NCBI GenBank assembly: GCA_027682205.1
Contig: JAQDAD010000001.1
Span: forward strand, 496,001 to 560,000
Origin: Streptococcaceae bacterium AF54-32pH5A
GTDB lineage: Bacteria > Bacillota > Bacilli > Lactobacillales > Streptococcaceae
Reading direction: 5' to 3'
Length of the DNA stretch: 64,000 nucleotides
The notes beneath the pieces were generated by a model. The model had not been told where the DNA came from. It saw nothing but the letters and a program-made list of their open reading frames with translations, and made no database searches. Below are positions 49,673 to 59,872 of this stretch, in pieces. Every line of letters starts with the position of its first letter. Within the stretch, counting starts at the first letter, position 1. A program made the translations under genes and the position numbers.

Positions 49673-49820
49673 TTCCTTCTTTTTCATAAATTAACAGATC
49701 AGGGCTCTGTCAGACCGCTACTACCTCTTGCAGGGAGTAAAACCACCTGCATACATCTTCGCTACCGATAGGCTTTCACCCCCTTTCCATTGACATAGCA
49801 GCAGCTATTCTGGCGAAACC
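49673..49820 (-). promoter_or_regulatory. Structured spacer between murB and potA
   Basis: The gap can fold: CTGCTGCTA (49796-49804) pairs with TAGTAGCGG (49715-49723) over 9 bp with two G-U pairs, enclosing a GCAGG/CCTGC hairpin (49730-49750). A run GGAAAGGGGGTGAAAGCC lies inside. I see no promoter and no terminator. It does not match a riboswitch I know; a regulatory leader for potA is possible. Confidence 0.4.
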
Positions 49821-50726
49821 TTACTCTTTCTCACCCAAGATTCGGACTTCTCTCTCAAGGGTGACACCTGAATGTTCCTTGACTTTTTCGATGACGGACT
49901 GGATCAAATCCTCGTAGTCTTTAGCTGTACCGTCAGCAACATTGACCATAAAACCAGCGTGCTTTTCAGATACTTCAACACCACCGATACGATAGCCTTT
50001 CAGACCAGCCTCTGAAATCAACTGACCTGCAAAATGACCAACAGGACGCTTAAATACAGAGCCACAAGATGGGTACTCTAGAGGTTGTTTGAGTTCACGA
50101 AGATGCGTCAAACGGTCCATTTCCTGTTTGATAACATGGTGATTTCCTGGAGCTAGGGCAAATTTAGCTGACAAGACAATGGCCCCAGAATCCTGAATAG
50201 CTGAATGGCGGTAACCAAAAGCCAAGTCCTTGGCTGACAAGGTCTCGATTTCCCCTTCCTTGGTCAGAATCTTACAAGACTGCAAGATGTGAGCAATCTC
50301 TCCTCCATAGGCACCCGCATTCATAAAGACAGCGCCGCCTACGCTCCCTGGAATCCCGCAAGCAAACTCAAAACCAGTCAAACTATGACGAAGGGCAATA
50401 CGTGTTGTCTCGATCAAATTAGCACCCGCTTCTGCCTCAATGGTATAACCATCAACTGAAACGTTATTGAGTTTGTCACACAAGATAACAAAACCACGAA
50501 TTCCACCTTCACGCACGATGATATTGCTGGCATTTCCTAGCACCATCCAAGGAATATTCTCTTGATTGGCAAATTGGACGACACGCGCCATCTCATAGCG
50601 ATTGCGTGGTAAAACTAGGTAATCCGCTCGACCTCCAACCTTGGTATAGGTATAGGTCTTCAAGGGTTCCTTGAAACGAATATCGATTCCTTCTAATTGT
50701 TCTTGTATTTTAGTTACTAATGTCAT
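49821..50726 (-). CDS. murB: UDP-N-acetylenolpyruvoylglucosamine reductase
   Basis: 301 residues from the start at 50726 ([25 protein letters not shown] eight bases upstream). The FAD domain shows [12 protein letters not shown] and [30 protein letters not shown] and the catalytic Ser in [11 protein letters not shown] are present. It reduces the enolpyruvyl group in peptidoglycan precursor synthesis. It lies upstream of potABCD in the same direction. Confidence 0.97.
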   Translation of the reverse strand: MTLVTKIQEQLEGIDIRFKEPLKTYTYTKVGGRADYLVLPRNRYEMARVVQFANQENIPWMVLGNASNIIVREGGIRGFVILCDKLNNVSVDGYTIEAEAGANLIETTRIALRHSLTGFEFACGIPGSVGGAVFMNAGAYGGEIAHILQSCKILTKEGEIETLSAKDLAFGYRHSAIQDSGAIVLSAKFALAPGNHHVIKQEMDRLTHLRELKQPLEYPSCGSVFKRPVGHFAGQLISEAGLKGYRIGGVEVSEKHAGFMVNVADGTAKDYEDLIQSVIEKVKEHSGVTLEREVRILGEKE

Positions 50727-50816
50727 ATCTCTCATCCTTTTGTAAAGTCATTTCATTATACCATTTTTAAAGGCTTTTGACGAACCGAAAAATGGAAGCA
50801 TCAAAGCATCGCATAA

Positions 50817-50838
50817 AAAAAGAGGTGAACCTCTTTTT
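50817..50838 (-). terminator. Terminator overlapping the end of the yhfC gene
   Basis: AAAAAGAGG-TTCA-CCTCTTTTT followed by TTATGC leftward; the hairpin begins at the stop codon. Confidence 0.8.
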
Positions 50839-51589
50839 ATGATTTTTTCCAAAATGTAAATTTTGTAAGCCAGACAAAGGCTAGTACTTCTACAAGAAGA
50901 ATGCCCTCCACTACAAGTGGATTTGCAATCCATCCCACTTGAGATAAAGCTGGAGCCAAGTCAAACAAGGCATGCAATCCATAGGCAGCAAAGAGATAGA
51001 TCCATTTCTTTTGGCGGACACTTTGATAGACCCAAACAGAGAGACCAATTTGCAAAACTAGAGCCAGCACACGCTCAACTCCTAGTAAATAAACCTGCCA
51101 TACAGAAAGAGACTGAACCGTTTCGAGTGTAGTCTTTGGAAGGAGATTGGCCACATCAGTATTTGAAGACTGGATGAGTGAAAAGAGAATCAAAAGGCTG
51201 ATCAAACTTCCCATCCCGAGATAGAGCAACTCCAAGCCCCCATGTCCTAAACCATAAGCCAAAGCATCTTTCTCTTCTAGATTTCTCTTTTTCTCCAACC
51301 ATTTAAAAAAGACAAGTCGAGCAGTTTCCTCAAAGAGGGCTGCCATGGCAATCGCGTAAAGAACGTACAGGAAGGGTTGCTCATTCATGAGCAAAATCGT
51401 TCCATCTTTTTGCGGTTGAAGAACTAGAAAGTGGACCATCTTCTCTAACACTTGAGAAGAAACGAAAAATGCGATTGCCCCCAAGCCCATGACTGCAAGA
51501 GAAATCTTAAAGCGTTTTTTGGCGTACCAAGTCCCACCTACTAGGACTAAAACCAAAGCGATCATAGTAAGAATAATATGTAGTGTCAT
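50837..51589 (-). CDS. YhfC family intramembrane metalloprotease
   Basis: 250 residues with about seven membrane helices. The likely active-site residues are in FEETARLVFFKWL (EExxR, near residue 87), GLGHGGLELL (His near 114) and GLHALFD (His near 205), the pattern shared by YhfC and PrsW-like proteases. Substrates unknown. It lies 9 bases after budA and may be co-transcribed. Confidence 0.82.
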   Translation of the reverse strand: MTLHIILTMIALVLVLVGGTWYAKKRFKISLAVMGLGAIAFFVSSQVLEKMVHFLVLQPQKDGTILLMNEQPFLYVLYAIAMAALFEETARLVFFKWLEKKRNLEEKDALAYGLGHGGLELLYLGMGSLISLLILFSLIQSSNTDVANLLPKTTLETVQSLSVWQVYLLGVERVLALVLQIGLSVWVYQSVRQKKWIYLFAAYGLHALFDLAPALSQVGWIANPLVVEGILLVEVLAFVWLTKFTFWKKS

Positions 51590-51598
51590 CTTTTTCTC

Positions 51599-52330
51599 CT
51601 ATTCTGACTTGTCAATGTCTTTCTTCATCTCATCAACGTTAAATTTCGCAAATAAATACTGGCGATCTTGGACTGGAAAACGTTGGTCCAACTGATCGAC
51701 TGCCCCAACCTCGATTATTCCTTCTTTGATAACAAAGTCCATCACGTGTCCACCAAAAGTCAAATCATCTGAGATAAAGTGCAAATGGTAGCCTGCAACA
51801 CTCACCCCATGGAAAATCTCCGGTGTCCAAAATCCAACGATGGTTCCCGATACATTTTCACGACTATATTCAGGCTGTTGGGTGGCAACCTCAGCAAACT
51901 TGGTGTCTGTTGTTGACTTGGGAATCATTCGTACATGCATGTGGGCGAATTCTCCATGAATCTTGATAGAGCGAAAGAGATTTTCCCCATCATAGTAAGA
52001 CTCAATCCGCTTTTCTAATTCCTTGTCCGTCATCTCAAAGCGCTGGCGGAAAATCACTTCTGCCTGATGGGGAACAACTGCCGCATAAGGGATAAGGGCA
52101 TCAGGTGCAACTTCTACAATTTCAGGTTGCTCCCCTGAACCTTTGGCTTGATAAGCCTTGCCATCAAGGACAATCAACTCCCCATCAATCGAATCAAGGG
52201 TTCCCAAACCAAGGTCGCCATGTTCCAACAATTCTCCCACTGTCATGGTTCCACCATAGAGACCAGCCATTAGGGCACCTAGAGTATTGTATTGAAATAA
52301 TTTTACTGGTTCCTGCACTTTTCTATCCAT
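51599..52330 (-). CDS. budA: Alpha-acetolactate decarboxylase
   Basis: 243 residues. Converts alpha-acetolactate to acetoin, a neutral overflow product and a link to branched-chain amino-acid balance. The zinc-binding motif YHLHFISDDLTFGGHVMDF and GFWTPEIF are present. A promoter with TGGTATACT (52373-52381) reads leftward, divergent from the GntR gene. Confidence 0.95.
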   Translation of the reverse strand: MDRKVQEPVKLFQYNTLGALMAGLYGGTMTVGELLEHGDLGLGTLDSIDGELIVLDGKAYQAKGSGEQPEIVEVAPDALIPYAAVVPHQAEVIFRQRFEMTDKELEKRIESYYDGENLFRSIKIHGEFAHMHVRMIPKSTTDTKFAEVATQQPEYSRENVSGTIVGFWTPEIFHGVSVAGYHLHFISDDLTFGGHVMDFVIKEGIIEVGAVDQLDQRFPVQDRQYLFAKFNVDEMKKDIDKSE

Positions 52331-52372
52331 TCTCTTTCTTATCTTCTTTTCAATGAATTATCATACTTTCTA

Positions 52373-52381
52373 AGTATACCA
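52373..52381 (-). promoter_or_regulatory. Extended -10 promoter of budA
   Basis: Leftward TGGTATACT about 43 bases before the budA start. Confidence 0.65.
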
Positions 52382-52421
52382 CATTTGCTCCTAGATGTGA
52401 AAGGGAGAAATGCTTTTCCCA

Positions 52422-52450
52422 TTGCCAAGTAGACAAAAAAAAGGTACAAT
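52422..52450 (+). promoter_or_regulatory. Promoter of the GntR/MocR gene
   Basis: -35 TTGCCA (52422-52427), 17-nt spacer, -10 TACAAT (52445-52450); the strong ribosome site AAAGGAGGT follows before the ATG at 52476. Confidence 0.78.
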
Positions 52451-52475
52451 GTAACAAAATCAAAGGAGGTCTGGA

Positions 52476-53747
52476 ATGACGAAACAAAGTAAGTATCAAG
52501 CAGTTGTTTCCTTTCTAAAAAAAGGTATTGAATCAGGAAAATTTCCAACTGGTAGCAGACTTCCCTCCATCCGTCAACTGAGTCAAGACTTCCACTGTAG
52601 CAAGGACACTGTCCAACGAGCCCTACTGGAATTACGCCATGAACAATACCTCTATGCCAAACCCCAAAGTGGCTACTATGTTCTAGAACAGGGCCAGCAT
52701 CAGGACTTGGAAATCGAAGTCACTGACGAACATGCCAGTGCCTATGACGACTTCCGACTCTGTGTCAACGAAACCCTGATAGGCCGAGAAAACTACCTCT
52801 TCAACTACTATGACAACCAAGAAGGACTTGAGGAACTGAGACAATCTGTCCATCAACTTCTTTTCAACCAAGCCCTCTACTGCAAACTCGACCAACTGGT
52901 TCTGACTTCTGGCACCCAGCAAGCTCTCTTTATCCTTTCTCAGATTAACTTCCCGAGCAAGGGAGAGGAGATTTTAGTTGAACAGCCGACCTACCACCGA
53001 ATGAACCGCCTCTTGGTCGCTCAAGGATTAGCCTACCAGACCATTGAACGCCGAATCGATGGAATTAATCTTGAAGAACTGGAAGAACAGTTTAAATCTG
53101 GGAAAATCAAGTTTTTCTACACCATTCCTCGCTTCCACTATCCCCTAGGTCATTCCTATTCTGATCAGGAAAAGAGGGCTATTCTGGATCTAGCAAATCA
53201 GTATGGTGTATACATCGTCGAGGATGATTATCTAGGTGACTTAGACCCTAAAAAGGGACAAACCTTCCATTATCTGGATACTGAAGATCGAGTCATTTAT
53301 ATCAAGTCCTTCTCAACCAGCCTCTTTCCAGCCCTTCGTATCACCGCTCTCATTCTCCCAAATGCCCTAAAAGAAGCCTTTGTTTCCTACAAAAATATCC
53401 TGGACTATGACAGCAATCTCATCATGCAAAAGGCACTCTCTCTTTACATCAATAGTCAGTTATTTGAAAAAAATCGACTGGCTCGACTAACCCTTCAAGA
53501 GAACTATCAGACTCGGATAAAGGAAGTACTTGAAAAAAATACCTGTCCCTTACCCTACTATCCTCTACATGATGGGCTTCTCCTTGATTTGAGAAATTAT
53601 CCTAAAATTGCCAGTTTGAAGCATAGCTCACTCAAACTAGACTTCTTTGAAGAGGCTTATTTGGAAGCCTGTCCTTATCAGTTTACCAAAGTCTCTCTCG
53701 AAAATTTAGAAGCACTATTACAATACATAAAAGCAGAATTGGATTAG
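52476..53747 (+). CDS. MocR-type GntR-family regulator with aminotransferase-like domain
   Basis: 423 residues. An N-terminal winged helix of the GntR type (KFPTGSRLPSIRQLSQDFHC, residues about 25-65) is fused to a class I aminotransferase fold. The PLP lysine is probably in VIYIKSFSTSLFPALRI, and the Asp/Tyr positions in IVEDDYLGDL fit. Such proteins sense PLP or amino compounds. The divergent neighbour budA and the convergent amino-acid binding protein are possible targets, inferred only. Confidence 0.9.
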   Translation: MTKQSKYQAVVSFLKKGIESGKFPTGSRLPSIRQLSQDFHCSKDTVQRALLELRHEQYLYAKPQSGYYVLEQGQHQDLEIEVTDEHASAYDDFRLCVNETLIGRENYLFNYYDNQEGLEELRQSVHQLLFNQALYCKLDQLVLTSGTQQALFILSQINFPSKGEEILVEQPTYHRMNRLLVAQGLAYQTIERRIDGINLEELEEQFKSGKIKFFYTIPRFHYPLGHSYSDQEKRAILDLANQYGVYIVEDDYLGDLDPKKGQTFHYLDTEDRVIYIKSFSTSLFPALRITALILPNALKEAFVSYKNILDYDSNLIMQKALSLYINSQLFEKNRLARLTLQENYQTRIKEVLEKNTCPLPYYPLHDGLLLDLRNYPKIASLKHSSLKLDFFEEAYLEACPYQFTKVSLENLEALLQYIKAELD

Positions 53748-53763
53748 ACTCCAACTCTGCTTT
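53730..53763. terminator. Bidirectional terminator between GntR gene and binding-protein gene
   Basis: AAAGCAGAATTGGA pairs with TCCAACTCTGCTTT (13 of 14 positions) and has U-runs on both strands. It overlaps the end of the GntR gene. Confidence 0.8.
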
Positions 53764-53768
53764 CTTTT

Positions 53769-54584
53769 TTATTGTTCAACTTCTGTTAGTTTCGCTGCTT
53801 TTTCAAGATAACTTTGATATGTTCCGTCATCTTTTAATTTTTGGATAACCTTATCTACTACTGCCTTCAAGTCTGATTGATTCTTCTTGATAGCAACGGC
53901 ATTGGCTTCGCCATCTTTCATCGTCAAAGTAGCTGTCGCAACGACAAGGTCTGAGTTTTTACCTGCATAACTTAGAGCCACTGGTTCATCCATATGAACA
54001 GCATCCACTTTCCCAGCCTGCAATTCATTGACTGCTTCCCCCATATTGGTCAAGGATGTCAATTGAGCATTTGACAATTGTTCCTTGACCATTGTTTCTG
54101 GAACGGTTCCCTTTTGAGCTGCGATATTAGCACTTGCTAGATTTGAAAGATCCTTGTATTTGCCTAAATCGGCTTTTCTAACCAAGAAACTCATCTTGTT
54201 TTCATAGTAAGGAATTGAAAAGTCAAAGACTTCCTTTCTCTCATCTGTGGCACTAATTCCTGCAATGGCCAAATCAGCCTTTCCAGTTTGAAGGCTGGTC
54301 AAGACATTGTCAAAACTCATACTAGAGATTTCAAGCTTAACTCCAAGTTCATCCGCAATCGCTTGAGCCATATCAATATCTGCACCAACCACTTGGTTTT
54401 TACCATCTACCAAGGATTGGAATTCAAATGGTGCATAGTCTGGACTAGTCGCCACAACTAGCTTCCCTTTTTGTTTGATAGCATCCACAGTAGACTGGGA
54501 ACTATCTGTACCTGACTGACAAGCTACTAATATCATGCTAGCTAGCATACTACATACAACTAATATCCATTTCTTAAACTTCAT
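53769..54584 (-). CDS. Amino-acid ABC transporter substrate-binding lipoprotein
   Basis: 271 residues. A lipoprotein signal peptide ends with SMILVACQSG (lipobox Cys22), then an SBP family 3 domain with LVVATSPDYAPFEFQ, GADIDMAQAIADELG and AGISATDERKEVFDFS. It binds polar amino acids; the ligand is not determined. No permease or ATPase gene is next to it, so it is an orphan that must work with a transporter elsewhere. Confidence 0.92.
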   Translation of the reverse strand: MKFKKWILVVCSMLASMILVACQSGTDSSQSTVDAIKQKGKLVVATSPDYAPFEFQSLVDGKNQVVGADIDMAQAIADELGVKLEISSMSFDNVLTSLQTGKADLAIAGISATDERKEVFDFSIPYYENKMSFLVRKADLGKYKDLSNLASANIAAQKGTVPETMVKEQLSNAQLTSLTNMGEAVNELQAGKVDAVHMDEPVALSYAGKNSDLVVATATLTMKDGEANAVAIKKNQSDLKAVVDKVIQKLKDDGTYQSYLEKAAKLTEVEQ

Positions 54585-54693
54585 AAATAAACGACCTTTC
54601 TGTTATTTCCGAATAATTATAACCTATTTAAAAATGCTTGTCAATATTTTCAGAATTTTCATTTTAAAAAAATTCTTTTTATTCAAAAATAAA

Positions 54694-54715
54694 GACTAAT
54701 CTGAGTTGATTAGCC
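54694..54715 (-). terminator. Terminator after phoU
   Basis: GGCTAATC-AACTCA-GATTAGTC (8 bp, one G-U) followed by TTTATTTTT leftward; ends the pst operon. Confidence 0.82.
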
Positions 54716-54742
54716 TTTTTTATTGCATCTTTAATCCATTTT

Positions 54743-55396
54743 TTAGAGTTCGACGATTTTACCTGTTTCAAAGTAAACAACCCATTCACAGATATTTTTT
54801 GCGTAGTCTCCGATACGTTCCAAGAAAGAAATGACCTGGAAGTAATCACGTCCTGTAACAATGGCTTCCGGATTTTTCTTGATTTCTTCTGTAGCTAAAT
54901 CACGGATGCTATCAAAGTAATGGTTGATTTTTTCGTCCAGAGCTGCTACTTCATATGCTTGATCCACAGAACCGTTCAGATAAAGATCTAGAGCTGCTTC
55001 GACAAAGTTTTTCACGTCGCGTCCCATCTTTTTGATTTCTTCTTCAACAGCAGGGATACGTTGCTCTCCCTTCATGCGAATAGTTGCTTTTGCAATTGAC
55101 ACCGCGTGATCTCCCATGCGTTCCAAGTCGGATACGGCCTTGAGAACTGTCAAGACAGTACGAAGGTCTTGCGAAACAGGTTGCTGGAGGGCAATCATTT
55201 CAAATGATTTCTTTTCTAGTTTCACTTCGTATTCATTTATCTCTGCATCTTCCTCGATAACTTCTTTTGCCAAATCACGGTCGTGCGTGACAAAGGCGCG
55301 CACTGTACGATTGATTTGTGAGAGCACTTCTTGTCCCATGGCGTAGAACTGGTTGTGCAATTTCTCCAAATCTTCTTCAAATTGTGATCGTAACAT
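54743..55396 (-). CDS. phoU: Phosphate transport system regulator PhoU
   Basis: 217 residues, two three-helix bundles, each with a metal-binding motif of the family: DAEINEYEVKLE and DEKINHYFDS, with DLERMGDHAVSIAK and FLERIGDYAKNICEWVVYF. It links the Pst transporter to phosphate signalling. The start is one of two adjacent ATGs (55399 or 55396). Last gene of the operon. Confidence 0.95.
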   Translation of the reverse strand: MLRSQFEEDLEKLHNQFYAMGQEVLSQINRTVRAFVTHDRDLAKEVIEEDAEINEYEVKLEKKSFEMIALQQPVSQDLRTVLTVLKAVSDLERMGDHAVSIAKATIRMKGEQRIPAVEEEIKKMGRDVKNFVEAALDLYLNGSVDQAYEVAALDEKINHYFDSIRDLATEEIKKNPEAIVTGRDYFQVISFLERIGDYAKNICEWVVYFETGKIVEL

Positions 55397-55407
55397 CATT
55401 CAACTCC

Positions 55408-56166
55408 TTATCCAAATTTTCCTGTAATATAATCTTCTGTTTCCTTGTTTTGAGGGGAAAGGAACATCTTCTTCGTATCATTAAACTCAATCAAATCTCC
55501 ATCTAGGAAAAAACCTGTCTTATCAGAGATACGTGAGGCCTGTTGCATCGAACGCGTTACCAAGAGCATGGTGTATTTGTCTTTTAGACCATACAAGGTT
55601 TCCTCAATCTTACCAGCCGAGATAGGATCCAAGGCTGAAGTTGGTTCGTCCAAGAGGATGATTTTCGGGCTAGTTGCCAAAACACGGGCAACACAGACAC
55701 GTTGCTGTTGACCTCCTGAGAGACCAATGGCCGAATCATGCAAGCGATCCTTGACTTCATCCCAGATAGAAGCGCGTTGCAGGGCCTTTTCTACTGCTTC
55801 ATCAAGAACTTGCTTATCCTTGACCCCATTGATACGTAGTCCGTAAACAACATTTTCGTAGATAGACATAGGGAATGGATTGGGCTGTTGGAAAACCATG
55901 CCGATTTCCTTACGCAATTCAACCGTATCTGTGCGGGGGCTGTATATATTGTGACCATTATAAATCACTGTTCCAGTTGTTGTCACCTCAGGGTTTAAAT
56001 CTCCCATGCGGTTGATGGCCTTGAGAAGAGTTGACTTCCCTGACCCAGATGGTCCAATGAGAGCGGTTATCTCCTTGGGTTGGAAAGAAAGGGAAACACT
56101 ATTCAAGGCCTTCTTTTTGTTGTAATAAACGGACAGGTCTTTAACCTGCAAAATCGGTTCTGTCAT
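55408..56166 (-). CDS. pstB: Phosphate ABC transporter ATPase
   Basis: 252 residues with Walker [19 protein letters not shown], Walker [13 protein letters not shown], and the PstB-specific [14 protein letters not shown] segment. Second of two tandem pstB genes; the two proteins probably form the ATPase pair of one transporter. Confidence 0.94.
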   Translation of the reverse strand: MTEPILQVKDLSVYYNKKKALNSVSLSFQPKEITALIGPSGSGKSTLLKAINRMGDLNPEVTTTGTVIYNGHNIYSPRTDTVELRKEIGMVFQQPNPFPMSIYENVVYGLRINGVKDKQVLDEAVEKALQRASIWDEVKDRLHDSAIGLSGGQQQRVCVARVLATSPKIILLDEPTSALDPISAGKIEETLYGLKDKYTMLLVTRSMQQASRISDKTGFFLDGDLIEFNDTKKMFLSPQNKETEDYITGKFG

Positions 56167-56178
56167 ACTGTTTCCTTT

Positions 56179-56982
56179 CTAACCAAAGTGTCCCGTTACA
56201 TAGTCATTGGTTGACTGTAGCTTGGCATTTTGGAAAATGTTGGACGTCTTGTCATACTCAATCAAATCACCCAAGTAGAAAAATCCTGTGTAGTCACTTG
56301 CACGCGCAGCCTGCTGCATACTGTGGGTAACGATAATGATGGTAAAATCCTTCTTCAATTCCAACATGGTTTCTTCAAGCTGGGCTGTCGCAATCGGATC
56401 CAAGGCTGACGCTGGCTCATCCATCAAGAGGATATCTGGCTTGACAGAGATGGCGCGAGCGATACAGAGACGTTGTTGCTGACCACCAGAAAGCATCAAG
56501 GCTGACTTGTGCAAATCATCTTTGACCTGGTCCCAAAGGGCAGCCTGACGGAGAGAAGTTTCCACAATTTCATCCAAGACCTTCTTATCCTTAACTCCTG
56601 CACGTTCGTGGGCAAAAGTGATATTGCGGTAGATAGACTTGGCAAATGGATTTGGCCGTTGGAAGACCATTCCAATGTGCTTGCGCATCTCATAGACATT
56701 GATTTCAGGACGGTTGACATCAATCCCTTGATAAAGGATTTGCCCTGTTACCTTAGCGATGTCAATGGTATCATTCATCCGATTGAGACTGCGAAGATAG
56801 GTAGATTTCCCAGATCCAGACGGACCAATCAAGGCTGTAATTTTATTTTTTTCAAATTGCATATCGATGCCCTTGATGGATTCATTTTTACCATAGTAAA
56901 CATGTAAATCCTTGGTTGAGAGGGCCACTTTTTCTTCAGGGAAGGTGATGATATGCTTTTCATCCCAGTTATATTTTGACAT
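56179..56982 (-). CDS. pstB: Phosphate ABC transporter ATPase
   Basis: 267 residues with Walker [19 protein letters not shown], Walker B ILLMDEPASALD and NRMNDTIDIAKVTG. It carries a longer N-terminus (MSKYNWDEKHIITFPEEKV) than its paralogue downstream. It lies 10 bases after pstA. Confidence 0.94.
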   Translation of the reverse strand: MSKYNWDEKHIITFPEEKVALSTKDLHVYYGKNESIKGIDMQFEKNKITALIGPSGSGKSTYLRSLNRMNDTIDIAKVTGQILYQGIDVNRPEINVYEMRKHIGMVFQRPNPFAKSIYRNITFAHERAGVKDKKVLDEIVETSLRQAALWDQVKDDLHKSALMLSGGQQQRLCIARAISVKPDILLMDEPASALDPIATAQLEETMLELKKDFTIIIVTHSMQQAARASDYTGFFYLGDLIEYDKTSNIFQNAKLQSTNDYVTGHFG

Positions 56983-56992
56983 GGCTTCTCCT

Positions 56993-57877
56993 TTAGGCAG
57001 CGGTTAATTTCTTGTGTAAATAGCTTCCGAGTTTGCGAGCTCCAAAGTTAAAGATTAAGATAAAGATGAGGAGCACCGCTGCAGAACCAGCAGATACGAT
57101 GGTAGCATCTGGAATGGTTCCCTCGCTATTGACTTTCCAGATGTGGACAGCCAAGGTTTCTGCTTGACGGAAGATTGAGATGGGGCTGGTAACACTTAGG
57201 ATATTCCAGTTAGACCAGTCAAGGGCTGGTGCAGACTGTCCTGCGGTATAGATAAGAGCGGCAGCCTCACCAAAGATACGGCCAGATGCCAAGACAACAC
57301 CCGTTACGATACCTGGAAGGGCTTCCGGAATAACAACATGAACAATTGTCTCCCAACGAGAAATCCCAAGAGCCAAACCAGCCTCACGCTGTGTATGGTG
57401 AACGTGTTTTAAGCTGTCCTCAACATTTCGAGTCATCTGAGGAAGGTTAAAAACCGTCAAAGCCAAGGCACCTGATATGATTGAAAATCCATACTCAAAC
57501 TGGACTACAAAGATCAAGTAACCAAAGAGACCTACAACGACTGACGGTAGAGAAGACAAAATCTCAATACAGGTACGAATAAAATTGGTCACAGGTCCTT
57601 TTTTTGCATACTCAGCTAGGAAAATCCCCGCTCCCATGGATAAAGGAACAGAAATAACCAAGGTAATGACTAAAAGGAAGAAGGAATTATAAAGCTGAAT
57701 CCCGATACCTCCGCCTGCTTGATAGGAAGAAGATTTCCCAGTCAAGAAGGACCAAGAGATATGTGGTAACCCTCTCACCAAGATATAGAGAATCAAAGAT
57801 GCCAAAATGGTCACGATGATACCCGCGATGGTATAGAGGACAGCTGTTGCAAGTTTATCTAATTTCTTAGCGTGCAT
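56993..57877 (-). CDS. pstA: Phosphate ABC transporter permease PstA
   Basis: 294 residues, six helices; docking loop REAGLALGISRWETIVHVVI. It overlaps the pstC end by 11 bases. Confidence 0.95.
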   Translation of the reverse strand: MHAKKLDKLATAVLYTIAGIIVTILASLILYILVRGLPHISWSFLTGKSSSYQAGGGIGIQLYNSFFLLVITLVISVPLSMGAGIFLAEYAKKGPVTNFIRTCIEILSSLPSVVVGLFGYLIFVVQFEYGFSIISGALALTVFNLPQMTRNVEDSLKHVHHTQREAGLALGISRWETIVHVVIPEALPGIVTGVVLASGRIFGEAAALIYTAGQSAPALDWSNWNILSVTSPISIFRQAETLAVHIWKVNSEGTIPDATIVSAGSAAVLLIFILIFNFGARKLGSYLHKKLTAA

Positions 57878-58784
57878 AGTTTTTCTTTCCTCTTTCTTTC
57901 GTAATCAATTTAATCACACTGTTAAAGGCCAAACTCATCAAGAGCAATACCAAGGCCAGTGACCAGAGTACGTTATTATCAACTGTACCCATGACGGTAT
58001 TTCCGATACCCATAGTCAAAACAGAAGTCAAAGTCGCAGCTGGTGTTGTTAGTGAAGTGGGGGTAACTGCTGAGTTTCCGACAACCATCTGAATAGCAAG
58101 GGCTTCACCAAAGGCACGTGCCATCCCAAAGACTACTGCTGTGAAAATACCAGAACGTGCTGCTTTCAAGGTCACACGCCAGATGGTTTGCCAGCGAGTC
58201 GCACCCATAGCCAAACTGGCTTCACGGTAGTGACGGGGCACAGCACGTAGGCTATCTGTGGTCATAAAGGTTACAGTTGGTAGGATCATGACAAAGAGAA
58301 CGAAAATCCCTGACAAAATTCCAAAACCAGTTCCACCAAAGACACTACGAACAAAAGGCACCACAACTTGCAAACCGATAAATCCATAGACAACTGAAGG
58401 GATACCGACGAGGAGTTCAATGGCTGGTTGCAAAATCTTTGCACCCTTTGGTGATACTTCTGTCATAAAGACTGCAGCTCCGATGGCAAAGGGAGTTGCG
58501 ATGAGGGCTGACAAAATCGTCACAATAAAGGAACCCAAAATCATTGGCAGGGCACCAAATTGTTTTCCTGAAGGATTCCAAGTTTGTCCAAAGAGGAAAT
58601 CAAAGATGTTGACTCCATTGACAAAGAAGGTCGACAAGCCTTTCTGCGCTACAAAAATCAAAATCATCGCCACAATGATCACAATCAAAGAAAGACAGGC
58701 GAAGGTCAATCCTTTACCAAACTTCTCAAGCCGAGAGTTCTTTGAAGGAGAGAGCAATTTTTTTGAAAGTTCTTCTTGATTCAT
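57867..58784 (-). CDS. pstC: Phosphate ABC transporter permease PstC
   Basis: 305 residues, six helices; docking loop YREASLAMGATRWQTIWRVT. Its start overlaps the pstS stop by one base. Confidence 0.95.
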   Translation of the reverse strand: MNQEELSKKLLSPSKNSRLEKFGKGLTFACLSLIVIIVAMILIFVAQKGLSTFFVNGVNIFDFLFGQTWNPSGKQFGALPMILGSFIVTILSALIATPFAIGAAVFMTEVSPKGAKILQPAIELLVGIPSVVYGFIGLQVVVPFVRSVFGGTGFGILSGIFVLFVMILPTVTFMTTDSLRAVPRHYREASLAMGATRWQTIWRVTLKAARSGIFTAVVFGMARAFGEALAIQMVVGNSAVTPTSLTTPAATLTSVLTMGIGNTVMGTVDNNVLWSLALVLLLMSLAFNSVIKLITKERGKKNYAR

Positions 58785-59662
58785 TATTGACCTCCTTCTA
58801 CTGCTGTAACGGTACCTGACGCATCTTTTTGGACTTTCATTTCATTGATAGAGATATAGCCCATTCCCTTAACAATTCCATTTTGAGCTTCATCTGAGAG
58901 GATGAATTTTAAAAATTCAGCTGCCAACTCATTCGGCTGACCTAGGGTATACATGTGCTCATAAGACCACAAAGGCCAGTTATTGGTCGTTACATTTTCA
59001 GTTGTCGGCTCATAACCATTGAGCTTCATGGTCTTAACCGAGTCATCCACATAAGCAAAGGCGAGATAAGAAATGGCTCCTGGAGTTTGGGAGACAATCG
59101 ACTTAACCATCCCATTGGAATCCTGTTCTTGGCTCTGCATAGCCGCTTGACCATTCATTACGACATTATCAAAGGTTGCTCGTGAACCCGAACTTGCTGC
59201 ACGGTTGATAATCGAAATAGCTAAGTCTTTGCCACCAACCTCTTTCCAGTTAGTCACTTCACCAGTAAAGATTTTACGAAGTTGCTCGGTTGTGAGATTT
59301 TCAACGTCTACTTCCTTGTTCACAATCACTGCCAGACCAGCTACTGCAACCTTATGGTCCACAAGCGCTGAAGCGTCAATACCATCTTTTTCCTCAGCAA
59401 AAACGTCAGAATTACCAATATCAACCGCTCCAGACTGCACCTGGGAGAGTCCTGTTCCAGAACCTCCACCTTGAACGTTGACTGTTTTTCCGATATTTTT
59501 TGAACCAAATTCGTCTGCTGCGGCTTCGACCAGAGGTTGAAGGGCAGTTGAACCGACGGCTGTCATGGTTTCTCCACGATCAATCCAGCTTGCACATCCC
59601 GCTAGAAAACCTACAAGTAAAAATGTCGCAAGAGATAGGACGAGCTTTTTTCTTTTTTTCAC
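58784..59662 (-). CDS. pstS: Phosphate-binding lipoprotein PstS
   Basis: 292 residues from a GTG start at 59662 (AAGGAG seven bases upstream; [13 protein letters not shown] follows). The lipobox is VGFLAGC. The phosphate site shows [31 protein letters not shown] and [14 protein letters not shown]. The longer in-frame ATG at 59725 would add a charged stretch before the signal peptide and is unlikely. Upstream (59790-59830) TTATATTATG-type -10 boxes and T-rich repeats may hold the operon promoter, which in pneumococci is under the PnpRS phosphate system. Confidence 0.94.
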   Translation of the reverse strand: MKKRKKLVLSLATFLLVGFLAGCASWIDRGETMTAVGSTALQPLVEAAADEFGSKNIGKTVNVQGGGSGTGLSQVQSGAVDIGNSDVFAEEKDGIDASALVDHKVAVAGLAVIVNKEVDVENLTTEQLRKIFTGEVTNWKEVGGKDLAISIINRAASSGSRATFDNVVMNGQAAMQSQEQDSNGMVKSIVSQTPGAISYLAFAYVDDSVKTMKLNGYEPTTENVTTNNWPLWSYEHMYTLGQPNELAAEFLKFILSDEAQNGIVKGMGYISINEMKVQKDASGTVTAVEGGQ

Positions 59663-59872
59663 TACTTTTCTCCTTGAACATAATGATGAATGTTCTGATT
59701 TCTTCCGTTTGTCCTGATCATCCAATTATCATCAATGGTTGTCCCGCTTGATTTTATTTAGACATTCTTAGGGGCGGACAATTCCATCACATAATATAAG
59801 TAAAAATGAAAGACTATCAGAAAAAACTCATACTTCCAATATAACATAGAATAGATTCTTTGACTAGCTTTT

